From Gnetum montanum (taxonomy: Eukaryota; Streptophyta; Gnetopsida; Gnetales; Gnetaceae), in NCBI GenBank assembly GCA_015680685.1, contig MNCI01000958.1:62001-126000 (forward strand): a stretch of DNA of 64,000 bases. The letters are read 5' to 3'. The notes beneath the pieces are model-generated. The model had not been told where the DNA came from and searched no databases. It was given only the letters and a program-made list of their open reading frames with translations. The translations under genes and the position numbers were made by a program. This document shows, piece by piece, positions 48,470 through 58,773 of this stretch. How positions within the stretch are numbered: the first letter of the stretch is position 1; each line of letters begins with the position of its first letter.

Positions 48470-51400
48470 CCCACTAAATCCAAATATTATGAAAGGTAAT
48501 TCAATTTGCTAGAAATAATAAAAAATTATATCTTTAATTAATGTAATGAAGATTATAAAACAGTGGTTCCACAACCCACAAACATCACAAATACCTCGCA
48601 TACTCAAAGATATTGTAGAGCATGAGGCTCTACAACCACACAACAATTGTCCTCAATGCAAGGCACAACTGAATGAGATCTCTCCATAAACATAAGATGA
48701 AGCTCCAAACACACAAAATACACATTGAGATATTTCATGGACAAACAAACAATTGACCATAGATTTACACACAAACTCATGCAATCTTTCACAACACCAT
48801 CTCATGTACTTACTCATCACATCTCTTGTCAAAAAGCAAAACACGCAATAATATTTATTAAAAATCCAAGATAAGAACCCTAGAAACCCTTCCCTATGCT
48901 CAACTTGAAGATTTCCAATGTTTCTATCTTTTCTTGTCTTTTTCGGCTATTTCCAAACTTGGAATTTCCAACTTAGAACTTTTCCAAACTATACGAGTCA
49001 TCTTCAAGCTTCAAGAGACATTTTTCTACAAACTCCGACATTTGGGAGAGAGGTCTCAAGGTTTTGAGAGACATCTCTACTGCATGTGATATGTCTCATC
49101 CTAGGTAGAGACATCTCTAGTGCCAAAGAGGCATCTCAACACAGATGACTCCAATTTGGGAGAGATGTCTCTACATCAACTTGAAAATCTCTTCCACTTC
49201 CCAAACATCTCCTATCAAGGCCTAATATTTGACCAAGATGTCTTTTAGACTTCCAAGACATCTTCCCAACATCTATAACTTGCAAAATCCACCTGTAGGG
49301 ATAAAAAAGGGGGTTCAAAGAGGTGTTACTACACTAGTATTCTCTACCATGACTTGTGATAATTTTATATAGTGGCTTTGTATATATTAGAACAAGTGTA
49401 TCTTTTGAATATTGAGGAATATAATGATTTTTTGACTAGATAAAATTTAGCTTCTTTGGAATGCCCTTGAGGAAGTATTTTGTTATCCCTTCCATGTTCC
49501 TCCACTATGCAGATGACTAAAGCATAATCTTTGCCTTTTAGTCTTAAGATTTTGAGGAATTACTTAACCTCTAGTATAATGTAATAGTATTTTTGTCTTT
49601 CACAAATATCAAAAGGTATTTTGTACTTTTGTAATTCTTTGGATTTTGATAAGTGAACATCCTTTAATAATGTCCCATTAAGATATAGTACAACTAGTTT
49701 CTTATTTTCCTTTGGAACCAAGTCATTTGCATTATAATCAATATGTTGGAGTCAATAATTTCTAAAAATTTTGGTAAAGAACTTAGGATTAAATGACATT
49801 CAACAAATAAAGTTTGACTACATGATATGAATAGAAATAATAAAGTAAAAAAAATTTGAATTTAAAAAGTATTGGAATATAATGAAGTTTATTGTATATA
49901 GGTACCTAGTACTAAAACTTAAATATACATAGCTCATTAGGTTCACTTCATAAGCCACACACATTTTTTCTATACACTTAGAATATTTGTGCTATTGAAT
50001 TTTGAAGGTAGACCTATTATTAGAAATATGATATATAGTAATACATAAACACCACTTTCAATGTCATTTATCTACTTTACTATCTTTGTAAAAAACATTT
50101 GCTTCCATATGCCTCTATAAACCTTTGTATCTTTGTGATTGAGTTCTTCTTCCACCCTCATATATTATAATACAATATCCATCTCATTATTACATTATAG
50201 TATTCTATATAACAAATCTAGAACATATATTTTTGTAATTAACTATTATGAAAACCTAGTCAAAATTATGTTTAATGTTAGATTACAAAAGCAAAGAAGT
50301 AGAGGAGAAACTTCAAGATAATAAAAAAGAAAGGCCCAATGGTTTTAGGGATGCCTTTTTAGGTTTTCATCCTTACAACCAATCCTAGAAAAACCTTTCC
50401 TCTGGGGTAGGAAAAGGTTTAGACCTTGCCCTTGTTTAAAAGCATCCAAATGGATTTTCACTTCTTACTAAAGGCTTCCTATTAATAAAAAAGAAAACTA
50501 TAGAGAGAAACATTTAGAAATTCAGTTGAATCATTAGTTGTTGAATGATGTCACCTTGAACTAACAAAGGAAGAAAACAAGCTAGAGAATCTCTATGAAA
50601 AAACACATTACATCGAAACTTTTAGATGAAATAAAGAATAAGAGGATGAAAGCAATGACAACTATGAAGTAGAGATCCTGGAAGTTGAGTGTCACCAAAT
50701 AAAACTTCATATAATCTTCGTTGAAAACCATGTAAATACCTACTATACAAAGTCTAATAACTATAAGTAAGGGGACAAGTAAAAAAAATAATGGATGAAT
50801 GTATCTTTAATGTTATAGATAGGACATCTTGGATCATTAATAAAATAAAATAAAACTATGTGTAATGTTAACAATGAAGTGTTAGCTTAGTGGTACGAGT
50901 CTTAGCTTGGTCACTCCAAGTAATTTTATGGATAGGCTTCTAGTAGTTTGAAATAATATTTGAATATTGCATCTTCTAGTTCATTTTCTTGCTATAATGA
51001 AGATAGCATTAAACCAGTAATTGCATTTCCATTAATTTCAATAACAATTTCATTTTTTAAGGCTTCTAACAATATGATGTCATATAACATCATATCATCT
51101 ATTGATAGTAGATTATTTCCTCGAGGCTATGGCCTACATTGTAATTGAAATGAACCAGATAATATCATCAATGTTGTACAGATTCCATTTTTCAGTTTTT
51201 CTATTTTAGGTGTTGTTCTTGATAGATGTTGAAATCCATTTTCTATTTGAAGTTAATTAAGTAACAAAATTAGGTGTACTAACATTACGATAGCTTATAT
51301 ATCATGAAGTACCCCATCATATTTATTTCCTATTGTATATCCATGATCAATAATATTAAACAATTGTATATTCCTCAATCATCATATACTCCTCAATGAA

Positions 51401-51842
51401 AGAAATAGTAGATCTGTGGTCAATCATATTAAAGAATTTTATATTAAAAAATATTAGAAATGTAAATTGGGATAATCTCATCCTTCTTCCAATTGATCCT
51501 CCTATAGAATTTTCACTATCTTTCTTATGGACCTACATAAAAAATTAAATTATCAAATTCAATCAAAATTATAATTTCTGAAAAATCATCAATGTATGCA
51601 TTTTAGAATTATTCCATCTCATTTTTACATTTTAGTTATTTTAAGTTAAATTTTTTGAAGATTTTTTATTTGTAAAGAAACACCCTACAAAGAAAGATAA
51701 CATGAAATTATTTTAAAAATTATATATATGAATAAGATTCTTGTATTTGTAAGGCTAAATTATAAATAAACTTTCATTTTCTTCCTATCATCATTTCTGT
51801 AATCTCTTTAGCTTAAGTTCCTTCCACTTGTTCTATTATTTG
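48470..51842. other. Unassigned AT-rich sequence right of copy B
   Basis: No recognised gene. 49000-49260 has a cluster of AGAGACATCTCT-like palindromes. 50880-50925 has a TAGCTTAGTGGT box and TTGGTCACTCCAAG, a weak SINE/tRNA-like head without a B box. On the minus strand, 51370-50960 reads like decayed coding sequence (for example SIDDMMLYDIILLEALKNEI) that I cannot place. Nothing else is supportable. Confidence 0.35.
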
Positions 51843-52679
51843 TGATGAGCAGCAAGTATACCCTATGCCCAACCATACGAACCACTAGTGTTCACTTAGC
51901 GATCCAATCAAATTCCAAAGAATTTAGGTTTTTAAGTACATTGGTTCTAGGAGGAGAAACTAACCATTACAATCATCGTCTTCCCAATTCCACTTGTGAA
52001 GTTCAACAGTATGGTTAAGTGTAAATGAGTTATATGATTTTTATCATTTTCACTTTTATGTTTTAAGTCACCTAAGAATAAAGAATAAAGTACTTTAATT
52101 GCTAAATTAATCTAATAATTAACTAACACTTAACTAATCCTAACATAAACATCTATTCCCACTTGCCATACACATCCTGAACACGTACAACACTACTAGG
52201 TTATCAAATATTAAGTATTACCAGGATTAACAAGCATTAAACATATGCTCAAAGTAGTCATACTTATGTGTGTTATTTAATCTAGATTAACTAATCACAT
52301 AATTACTTAAAACATTAAATGAAACTTCTTGAACATTAAATGCTTAAAGAAAATAATTAATTTAGTCCAAGTGCTACAAGGTTTGATTAGACAGCTCATC
52401 TTTATTGCTACATAAATTGAAGTGCTTAGGTACAATAGTGCTCAAATAAAGATCTATACACTCTTTGACTCCTACTATGGACCCTCAAAAAATATTCTAA
52501 CTTCTGAATGGGAAAACTACTAGAGCTTTGCTACAACTTATGAAAGGAATGCCATAAATGTAGCAGGTGGGTGCACATTTATAGGCAAAACAAGGTGCCC
52601 CATCGATAGTTGCACGTCAACAAGTCAAACCCTACGTTGATGGGATGCTGTTGACATGGCCAAACAATGCAACTCATGA
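51843..52679 (-). repeat. Solo LTR of the Athila-like family
   Basis: Minus-strand LTR of 837 bp. It ends (minus sense) GCTGCTCATCA at 51843 and begins TCATGAGTTGCATTG at 52679, matching copy C's TGATGAGTTG start with one change. The TATA-like CTATAAATG is near 52580 and AATAAAGATGAGC near 52405. Flanks ATTTG and GTTTG look like a 5-bp target duplication with one change. No internal sequence adjoins either side, so it arose by LTR-LTR recombination. Confidence 0.75.
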
Positions 52680-53379
52680 GTTTGAATGTAAAGAAACCAA
52701 AATAATGAATTTTGAATTTTACAATAAGCTAGATTTACAAACCTATCATTGTTGTTGGCACATTTAGCCCATTTAATGGAACAAGCTTGGTATTGTCTAG
52801 TGAGTAGCTTGATTTCATGTCAAACACCCTAAGAATTTTCTCATCCAGTTACATAATGTCTTGAATAATATCTATTATCTTGTCCTGTCCATAGAAGGAA
52901 AACGCATGAATGTATTAAACAATATCTATTATCCTATCTTGTCCATAAAAGGAAAATGCACTTCTGCATTCCTAAATCTGATCTACTTTGAACATTCTTT
53001 ATTCAATCCCACTGATGTGAAGAGATCCCCATGGCTAACATACCGAAGCTATCAATTAGCATAAGTTGTGGATCTCTAATAGCTACCATAATCTTTGAGG
53101 TCCCTAGGCATAAATATGGGTAATATTGAATCAAAAGAGAGCATACCCACATTTTTTGATGATTTTACACTTCTCTATCTATCAAATTTGACAATATAGA
53201 GCTCTAAAAACAATTTTCATGAGCATGAATGCTAAACATAGACCTAGCCATGATTGCACAGGGCACGAATCACTGAAATCCTCACCCTTCTTGAGCTTCT
53301 CGATCTTGTTTGTTGGGTGGCCTTGAAGCTTTCTTTTGGTAAATCAAGTAAGAAAGAAAGAAAAAAAATTTGAACTAAA
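52680..53379. other. Unassigned sequence with a 54-bp tandem duplication
   Basis: A repeat with period about 54 bp lies at 52864-52960: each copy contains ATATCTATTAT, then TTGTCC and AAGGAAAA. It may be leader or promoter sequence of the DUF247 pseudogene that follows; no element recognised. Confidence 0.4.
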
Positions 53380-54096
53380 ATGGAGTTGGCTAGAACATGG
53401 AGAAGCAACTTGATGCAAGAATCAGTTACAATGGATCTTAATTGGAACACAGCCCTAAGAGACAACAATAGGCAAGAAGAGATTGAGAAACTGATCAAGA
53501 AATTTCAATAGCTTCTGCAAACAAAAGTCAGGGAGAAAAATGCAAATCATTGAGGGGCCTTCATCTTCTAGATCCCACTAAATGTTGTCAAGGAAAACAA
53601 GGAATGTTACATGCCTTAGTTGATGCTCTGGGACTTTACCATTTCTACAATTCTACTCTATAATCCAATCTAGCCTTCAAGACCAACGCTACAAACAATC
53701 TGGCAACTTCTTGACTAACTTCCACTTATGTTAAATCTATGTACCAAAGGTTTCAGGAATGGGATCCCACAATAAGGCAACCTTATGATAGAAAATTGAA
53801 GGAGGGTAGCAAAACCTTGGCCTGGATGATGGCTATGGATGCCTATTTTATTGTAGAATGGCTTCGTCTCTTCTACTCTTACATGCAACAAGACTAGAGA
53901 AGTGTAGACTGATCTTCTGCACTTTCTCTCATGAATTCAATCATTAATGCGGAAGATTCTTTAGTCCCCACCATTCTAAAGGATATTATTAAGTTGGAGT
54001 GCTAGATTCCTCTAAAACTCATGAAAGAAGCTTTTGCCAAATGTTTCCCCATGGAATTCATCATGGTCATCCAATAGCTTTTCTTTAAGAGGATTG
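53380..54096 (+). pseudogene. DUF247 (UPF0481) family pseudogene, truncated
   Basis: The only trace of a host gene. From ATG 53380: MELARTWRSNLMQESVTMDL, NRQEEIEKLIKKF, then after a shift HALVDALGLYHFY (compare the family's V-A-L-G-P-Y-H-H box). Next come FQEWDPTIRQPYDRKLKEGS, AWMMAMDAYFIVEWL (family: M-M-x-D-G-C-F-L-L-E) and ILKDIIKLEC, stop, IPLKLMKEAF (family: D-x-x-L-L-E-N-Q-I-P-x-x-V-L). DUF247 proteins are plant-specific, membrane-linked proteins of mostly unknown function. The 3' half is missing because a copia LTR begins at 54097. Several stops. I am sure of the family, not of the subgroup. Confidence 0.72.
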
Positions 54097-54553
54097 TGTT
54101 AACTATCAGTTAATGTAAAAAATTAAACTGCTATTTAATGTGAAGAAAACTCTTCCTCTATTTTTACCAAGTTAAGTTATATTTGTCATAACTTTCAACA
54201 TTGTAATCTTTAAGATATGATTAATAGTTTCTAAAATTAGCTAAATTTTGTAATAGAAAAAAGACTCTTGTTTTCTTCTATAAATTAAAGGGTGGGAAGG
54301 ATGTGTTGTGACACCACTAGAACAACAACAACAATGTGTGAAGAAAGGGCTTAAGAATGTCGTAACAGTAACAAGCTGTGAAAGTTATCAAGGACAGCTT
54401 GTGTACTTGGAATATTTTCTCCAGATAAAGGAAGAGCTCTGCATTGGTTCTATTGGTTTTTTTCCTACTTTGTGGTTTCCATGTAATTTTTTTTGTGTAT
54501 TTTACTTATTGTATTTGCTATTTCTATTTGTAAATTTAATTAATTTCATAACA
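54097..54553 (+). repeat. Ty1/copia 5' LTR
   Basis: 457 bp from TGTTAACTATCAG to ATAACA, with TATA box (TATAAATT, 54279-54286) and T-rich end. It is followed two bases later by a tRNA-iMet primer site, which fixes the right border. The left border rests on the TGTTAAC start. The 3' LTR is not in the window. Confidence 0.75.
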
Positions 54554-54555
54554 AG

Positions 54556-54567
54556 TGGTATCAAAGC
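54556..54567 (+). promoter_or_regulatory. Copia primer-binding site, tRNA-iMet type
   Basis: TGGTATCAAAGC, one mismatch from the TGGTATCAGAGC that pairs with the initiator tRNA-Met 3' end, the usual plant copia primer. Confidence 0.9.
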
Positions 54568-54574
54568 ACATTAA

Positions 54575-55430
54575 TGAAGTGGTTATAGATAATAGATAGG
54601 CTTGTTAGTCAAAATTAGAACATATGGAATGTGTCAATGAAAGATATCTTGGCACAAAAGGAGTGCGATGAAGTCCTTCAACCTTCAATATTCAAAACCT
54701 ACAAAGATGTCAAAAAAGGTTGCAAGCAAAAGCACTAATGTTGATCTATCCCTATTTAAGCAACAGAATTTTTACATCTCTTTCCAACAAAATAGATCCT
54801 CATGTCTTTGGGTAATGTTGAAAAACAAGTTTGATAAAGCTTCAAGTTTAAATCAATTTCATATTTATCAAAAGGTTTTTAATGCAAAAATGAAAGAAGG
54901 TGTTTCTTTGCAAGATCATCTAGCTGATATGATGGCTACTTTTGTTAAATTTGAAGAATATAAAATAATTATTCCAAAGCCACTGAAGTGTTATGCTGTT
55001 TTAAATTCTTTACCTAAATCTTAGAATCTAATTATTACAACTATTACTACCTCTATGAGTACTAGTAATATTTATTTTAATGGTGTAGTTTCTACTCTTC
55101 AAGATGTAGAAAAAAGATTGCTTGAAGGATAGGATCAATCATTAGGTAGTGCTTTTACAATTTCAAATAGAGGTAGATCTAATAAACGTGATCAAAGTTG
55201 GGAACCTAATATAAGCAGGGAAAGGAGTAAAAGTAGAGGAAATTCTAAAAGTAGGATTGAATGTTGGTTTTTCCACAAAATTGGTCAAATGAAGAGGGAT
55301 TTTCATGGTTACGAAGCATGGAAAGCATCACTGCAATAGAAGGAAAAAATAGAGTTAGAAAAATCAAAAAGTAATGTAGGTTCATAAATAAATCATACAA
55401 AGGGTGAGCTTGCTTTGGATTTTATTGTAT
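54575..55430 (+). pseudogene. Copia gag
   Basis: WNVSMKDILAQKEC (about 54607) precedes a UBN2-type gag core at 54775-55020: SLNQFHIYQKVFNAKMKEGV, LQDHLADMMATFVKFEEY, KCYAVLNSLPKS. The zinc knuckle at 55260 reads CWFFHKIGQMKRDF. Against CX2C-X4-H-X4-C, the second Cys, the His and the last Cys are changed to Phe, Gln and Phe. Confidence 0.82.
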
Positions 55431-56312
55431 CTAAATCATCGACAGTATTTTCTTTAAACACAACAAAAGATGTTTGGATTGTAAACACAGGAGCCTCATT
55501 TCATACTTGACCTAATCGATCTATTTTTACTTCCTATCAGCCAATTTCATCAAGTGTTTTTTATGTTGTTAATGGTGTTCCTTTAAAAATTGCTAGTATA
55601 GGAAGTGTTGTTTTACAATAGCCTAGTTTGCCTAAATTTATCTTAATAATGTTCAACATGTTTTTGAAGTTTCCAAAGGCTAATTTCTATTTCTCAACTT
55701 GATGATTTGGGTTTAATTTTTCATGTGAAAATAATCAGTGGAAAATTACCAAGGGCATTTTAACAATTTTGAAGGATAAAAAGATTGGCACAATGTATAC
55801 TTTAGAAGCTAATATATGTTTGTAGGATGATTCTGTGGCTATAGTTACTATAGGAGAGGATATTGATTTATGGCATAAACAGTTGGACCATATCTGTTAT
55901 TTTAGTTTAAAGGCACTTCAATCTCATTCTTGCGTTCCCAAATAAGTTGCATAGAATTTTGCAAAGATTATGTTGTTGGTAAATTAAAAAGGTTTAATTT
56001 TCTCAGTAATATGAGATGTAGATAAGCTAATAAATTGGAACTTTTTTATTCTAATGTTTGTGGTCCAATAAATCCAGCATCATTAGGTGGTTCACTATAT
56101 TTTGTTACTTTTATTAATGATCATACATGGAAAGTATGGGTATTTCCAATAAAGTCCAAGGATGTAGTGTTAAATATTTTTAAGTCCTTTGTTGCTAAAA
56201 TAGAGATACATATAGGTTTAAAGTTGAAATGAAGTACCAGAGTCTTTGTGGAGTGAGAGACATGATTCTTATAGTCATTTAGAAGTTTTTAGATGTGAAA
56301 AAATCTACTCCA
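55431..56312 (+). pseudogene. Copia protease and partial integrase
   Basis: Protease: VWIVNTGASFHT at 55475, where the catalytic Asp of D-T/S-G-A-S is Asn. Pre-integrase: DLWHKQLDHICYFSLKAL (55868). Integrase core: KLELFYSNVCGPINPASLGG (56035, catalytic Asp of SDVCGP changed to Asn), YFVTFINDHTWKVWVFPIKS, then a stop at 56229. The next text is PESLWSERHDSYSHLEVF, which normally lies about 100 residues further along, so the middle of integrase is deleted. The frame then runs into the Merlin-type transposase. RT and RNase H are absent. Confidence 0.8.
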
Positions 56313-56901
56313 ATTGTAGAATACTAATGAAAATAAGAAGGGATACTTCCAAACAAGAAGGATTAAGATTTGTATGTTCTCAATGTGATCCTAAAGAAAG
56401 CATTCATCATGGAACTTGGTTCCAGAAGTCAAAATTGGATATATAAAAAATTTTATTGATTTTGTATGATTGGAGTTGGAAATGCTCAAATGAGTGTGTG
56501 CAAGTCCAAAATCAAGTATCAAAACATACTGTAGTTGATTAGTTTAATTTTTGTCAAAATATTTGTATAGATGTTTTGTTGACAAATCCATAGCGAATTG
56601 GAGATCCATGAAAGATTGTAAAGATTAATAAATCAAAATTTGGTAAGAAAAAATACAATAGAGGTAGACATGTACCAAAGAATTGGATATTTGGTAAAAT
56701 TAAACGATACTCTAATAATATTTAGCTCTTCCAAATAGATGTAAACAACCATTGATAGATTGCATTTATGAGTGGATCAAACCTAGTAGCATTATATATA
56801 GTGACATGTCAAAAGCTTATGACTCAGAATGGCTTCGTCAACTTCAATTTGATCATCGAATGGTGAATCATTCATTGCACTTTAAAGATCCAAATACAAG
56901 T
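56313..56901 (+). pseudogene. Merlin / IS1016 (ISXO2-like) transposase relic
   Basis: Reads as the N-terminal finger and DDE core of Merlin-type cut-and-paste transposases. Landmarks: EGLRFVCSQCD and SIHHGTWFQKSKLDI (56360-56446), ILLILYDWS, VSKHTVVD with FNFCQNICIDVLLTNP (56515-56590), RIGDP, KIVKINKSKFGKKKYNRGRH (56610-56670), NWIFGKIKRYSNN, then a +1/-1 shift and EWIKPSSIIYSDMSKAYDSE (56771-56830), HRMVNHSLHF and KDPNT (56855-56898). The first catalytic Asp (family I-D-E-S) is Asn, the second (S-D-x-x-K-A-Y-D) is kept, and the third lies beyond the break. At least five stops. The right end is cut by Athila copy D at 56902. Assigned from recalled family motifs, not a search. Confidence 0.78.
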
Positions 56902-57665
56902 TGATGTACGCGATATCGCATACGCAATATCACAGCCACCATGTGATATCGCGTCCTGCCTCATCTTCTATAAATAAGAGGTAGTTCCCTTGGTTCCAAA
57001 GAGTTAGACTTAGACCCTTAGCCAGATTCTTGTAGTTTTGTCATTCCAAAGTTAGAATTATTTCTGTGTGCGTGCAGTAGGAGTCATAGAGTGAACGGAT
57101 CTTTATTCGAGCAATTTGTACTTGAGCACAATTTTGTGTACAGCAATAAAGATGAACTTTATGATAAACCTTGTAGCATACAGATTAAGCTAATTAGTAA
57201 TTAATGATTGTTTAACACTTTCCTAGTTAATTAATATCTCTCTCAACCTTCAACCCCCTTAGTTAAATACACTCAGTACGACTACTTTGAGCATGCGTGT
57301 AGCACTTGGTAACCCAGTAACAATTAGCGTTTGGTAACCCCAGCAACATTGCACTGGTTCAAGATGTGTACGGCAAGTGGGAATGAATACTGGTGTTAGG
57401 AACATTTGAAACTAGTTAATGAATAGTTAATGTAAGTTAGCCACTTAGTTCTCTCTCCCTCTCCAAAAGCTATGAAAATCATATACCTCAAGCTTACTTA
57501 ACCATACAACCGTGACAATACAAGTAAGTTTGGGAAGACAATGATTGATTAACCCTGAGTATTCCATTAAGGCGCATAAGCACTTCGTCCTTGGAGTTCA
57601 ACCGAATCATGCATGAAATGCTCATATTCATATGGTTGAGTGTAGGGGTACCTCGCCACTCATCA
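56902..57665 (+). repeat. Athila-like copy D 5' LTR
   Basis: 764 bp, TGATGTACGCGATATCGC start, CCACTCATCA end. U3 carries three GCGATATCGC-type palindromes (56908-56955), TATA box 56969-56976, AATAAAGATGAAC block at 57145. It belongs to the same U3 subtype as the minus TR-GAG element. Confidence 0.88.
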
Positions 57666-57666
57666 T

Positions 57667-57683
57667 TGGCACCGTTGCCGAGG
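57667..57683 (+). promoter_or_regulatory. Copy D primer-binding site, tRNA-Asp type
   Basis: TGGCACCGTTGCCGAGG, two mismatches from the complement of the tRNA-Asp 3' end, one base after the LTR end. Confidence 0.9.
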
Positions 57684-57809
57684 ACTTAGTTGTTTGTGCG
57701 CTACGTAGAACATAGGAAATCATCCATATCATTGGAACATTAGAATGAACCCTTAGGGTTAATCAAAGAAAAACAAGACAATGGTACATTGCACATCGAA
57801 CAAAACAAG

Positions 57810-58773
57810 ATGTCTTCTTCTTTGCATAAGAGCACTTCACTACCTAGGACTAACATAAGAAGCAGTCATGGCGTAATACACATAACCAGGATCCGCCAGT
57901 TTCTCAACAGTTTCGTGTGGTATATACTCATCCCGATGAGTATGTACCTAATTTCACCTTTATTCTCCACCAAGACGAACAACTGCATTGAAGAGACTTG
58001 GAGGGTAACATAGTGTTGCCTCCAAATCGATCAGTTCCCAACATGCTCCTTTGTGCTCTCACACAAATAGGTATGCCGCTTTTATACATAAAATATGTTG
58101 CATGCGATCATGACTCAAGGGACTATCATCCCACAGAAGCGCAACATCAAAGGGACTTGCGACAAGAGAGAAACCATACATCTTTGAAGGGTAAATGGCC
58201 CCATGACGCTCTGCACATTTTGAATGAAATTGAGGATGGTGAACTTGCCTCAACAGGTTCCCCACGAAACGATGTTCCTCCTCCTGACATTGGTCAGGAG
58301 GTAATGTATCAAAACCTCCACTCCACTATTCACAACCCTGGTTGTAATACCCATGAACACGAAGTGTTCAATGAAGAAACATGAACACATGATAAGGCGG
58401 ACGTTCTGATTGTGATCATAATTGAGGCTGAGACCACTGAAGAGAAGGTAGAAAACACTGTCATGGCGATGGTTCTCCTTATTCTTCACCTTCATCATCA
58501 TCTTCACCCTCTCCTTCAGTGTCTGGATGCAATCATAGGGAAACCAATCGTGAGGATAAGGGGAAACAACATGAAAGTCATGGACGAGATAGTCGAGAAT
58601 GAAGACGAGGGCATTTTATAGAATCAAGGCATAGAAGAAGGTAGAGTAGGGAACCGCGTAGACACCATAGACGCTATGAACGAGATGATCACGAAGAAAC
58701 CCTACTCACGACTAGAAACATGCTAGATATAACTATATTGTCTAAAATCATCGGCGTAAGGCTGGAAGAAAAA
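57810..58773 (+). pseudogene. gag: Copy D gag (truncated by insertion)
   Basis: ATG 57810 begins MSSSLHKS as in the minus copy. After a shift comes a THPDEYVPNFTFILHQDEQ-type segment, a stop, then GNIVLPPNRSVPNMLLCAL, DYHPTEAQHQRDLRQERNH and VMYQNLHSTIHNP (57998-58384), parallel to minus-copy 21650-21279. A Ser/His/Arg-rich linker to 58680 and the TRNMLDI segment (58710-58730) follow. It ends where the Tat-like LTR starts at 58774, before the gag core. Confidence 0.78.

Noticed and set aside
49330-49500. Possible copia RT piece on the minus strand
   Set aside because: A few LKKALYGL-like residues only; frames break at once and no neighbouring domain supports it.
50883-50945. tRNA-derived SINE
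   Set aside because: An A-box-like TAGCTTAGTGGT is there but no B box and no target duplication; too weak to call.
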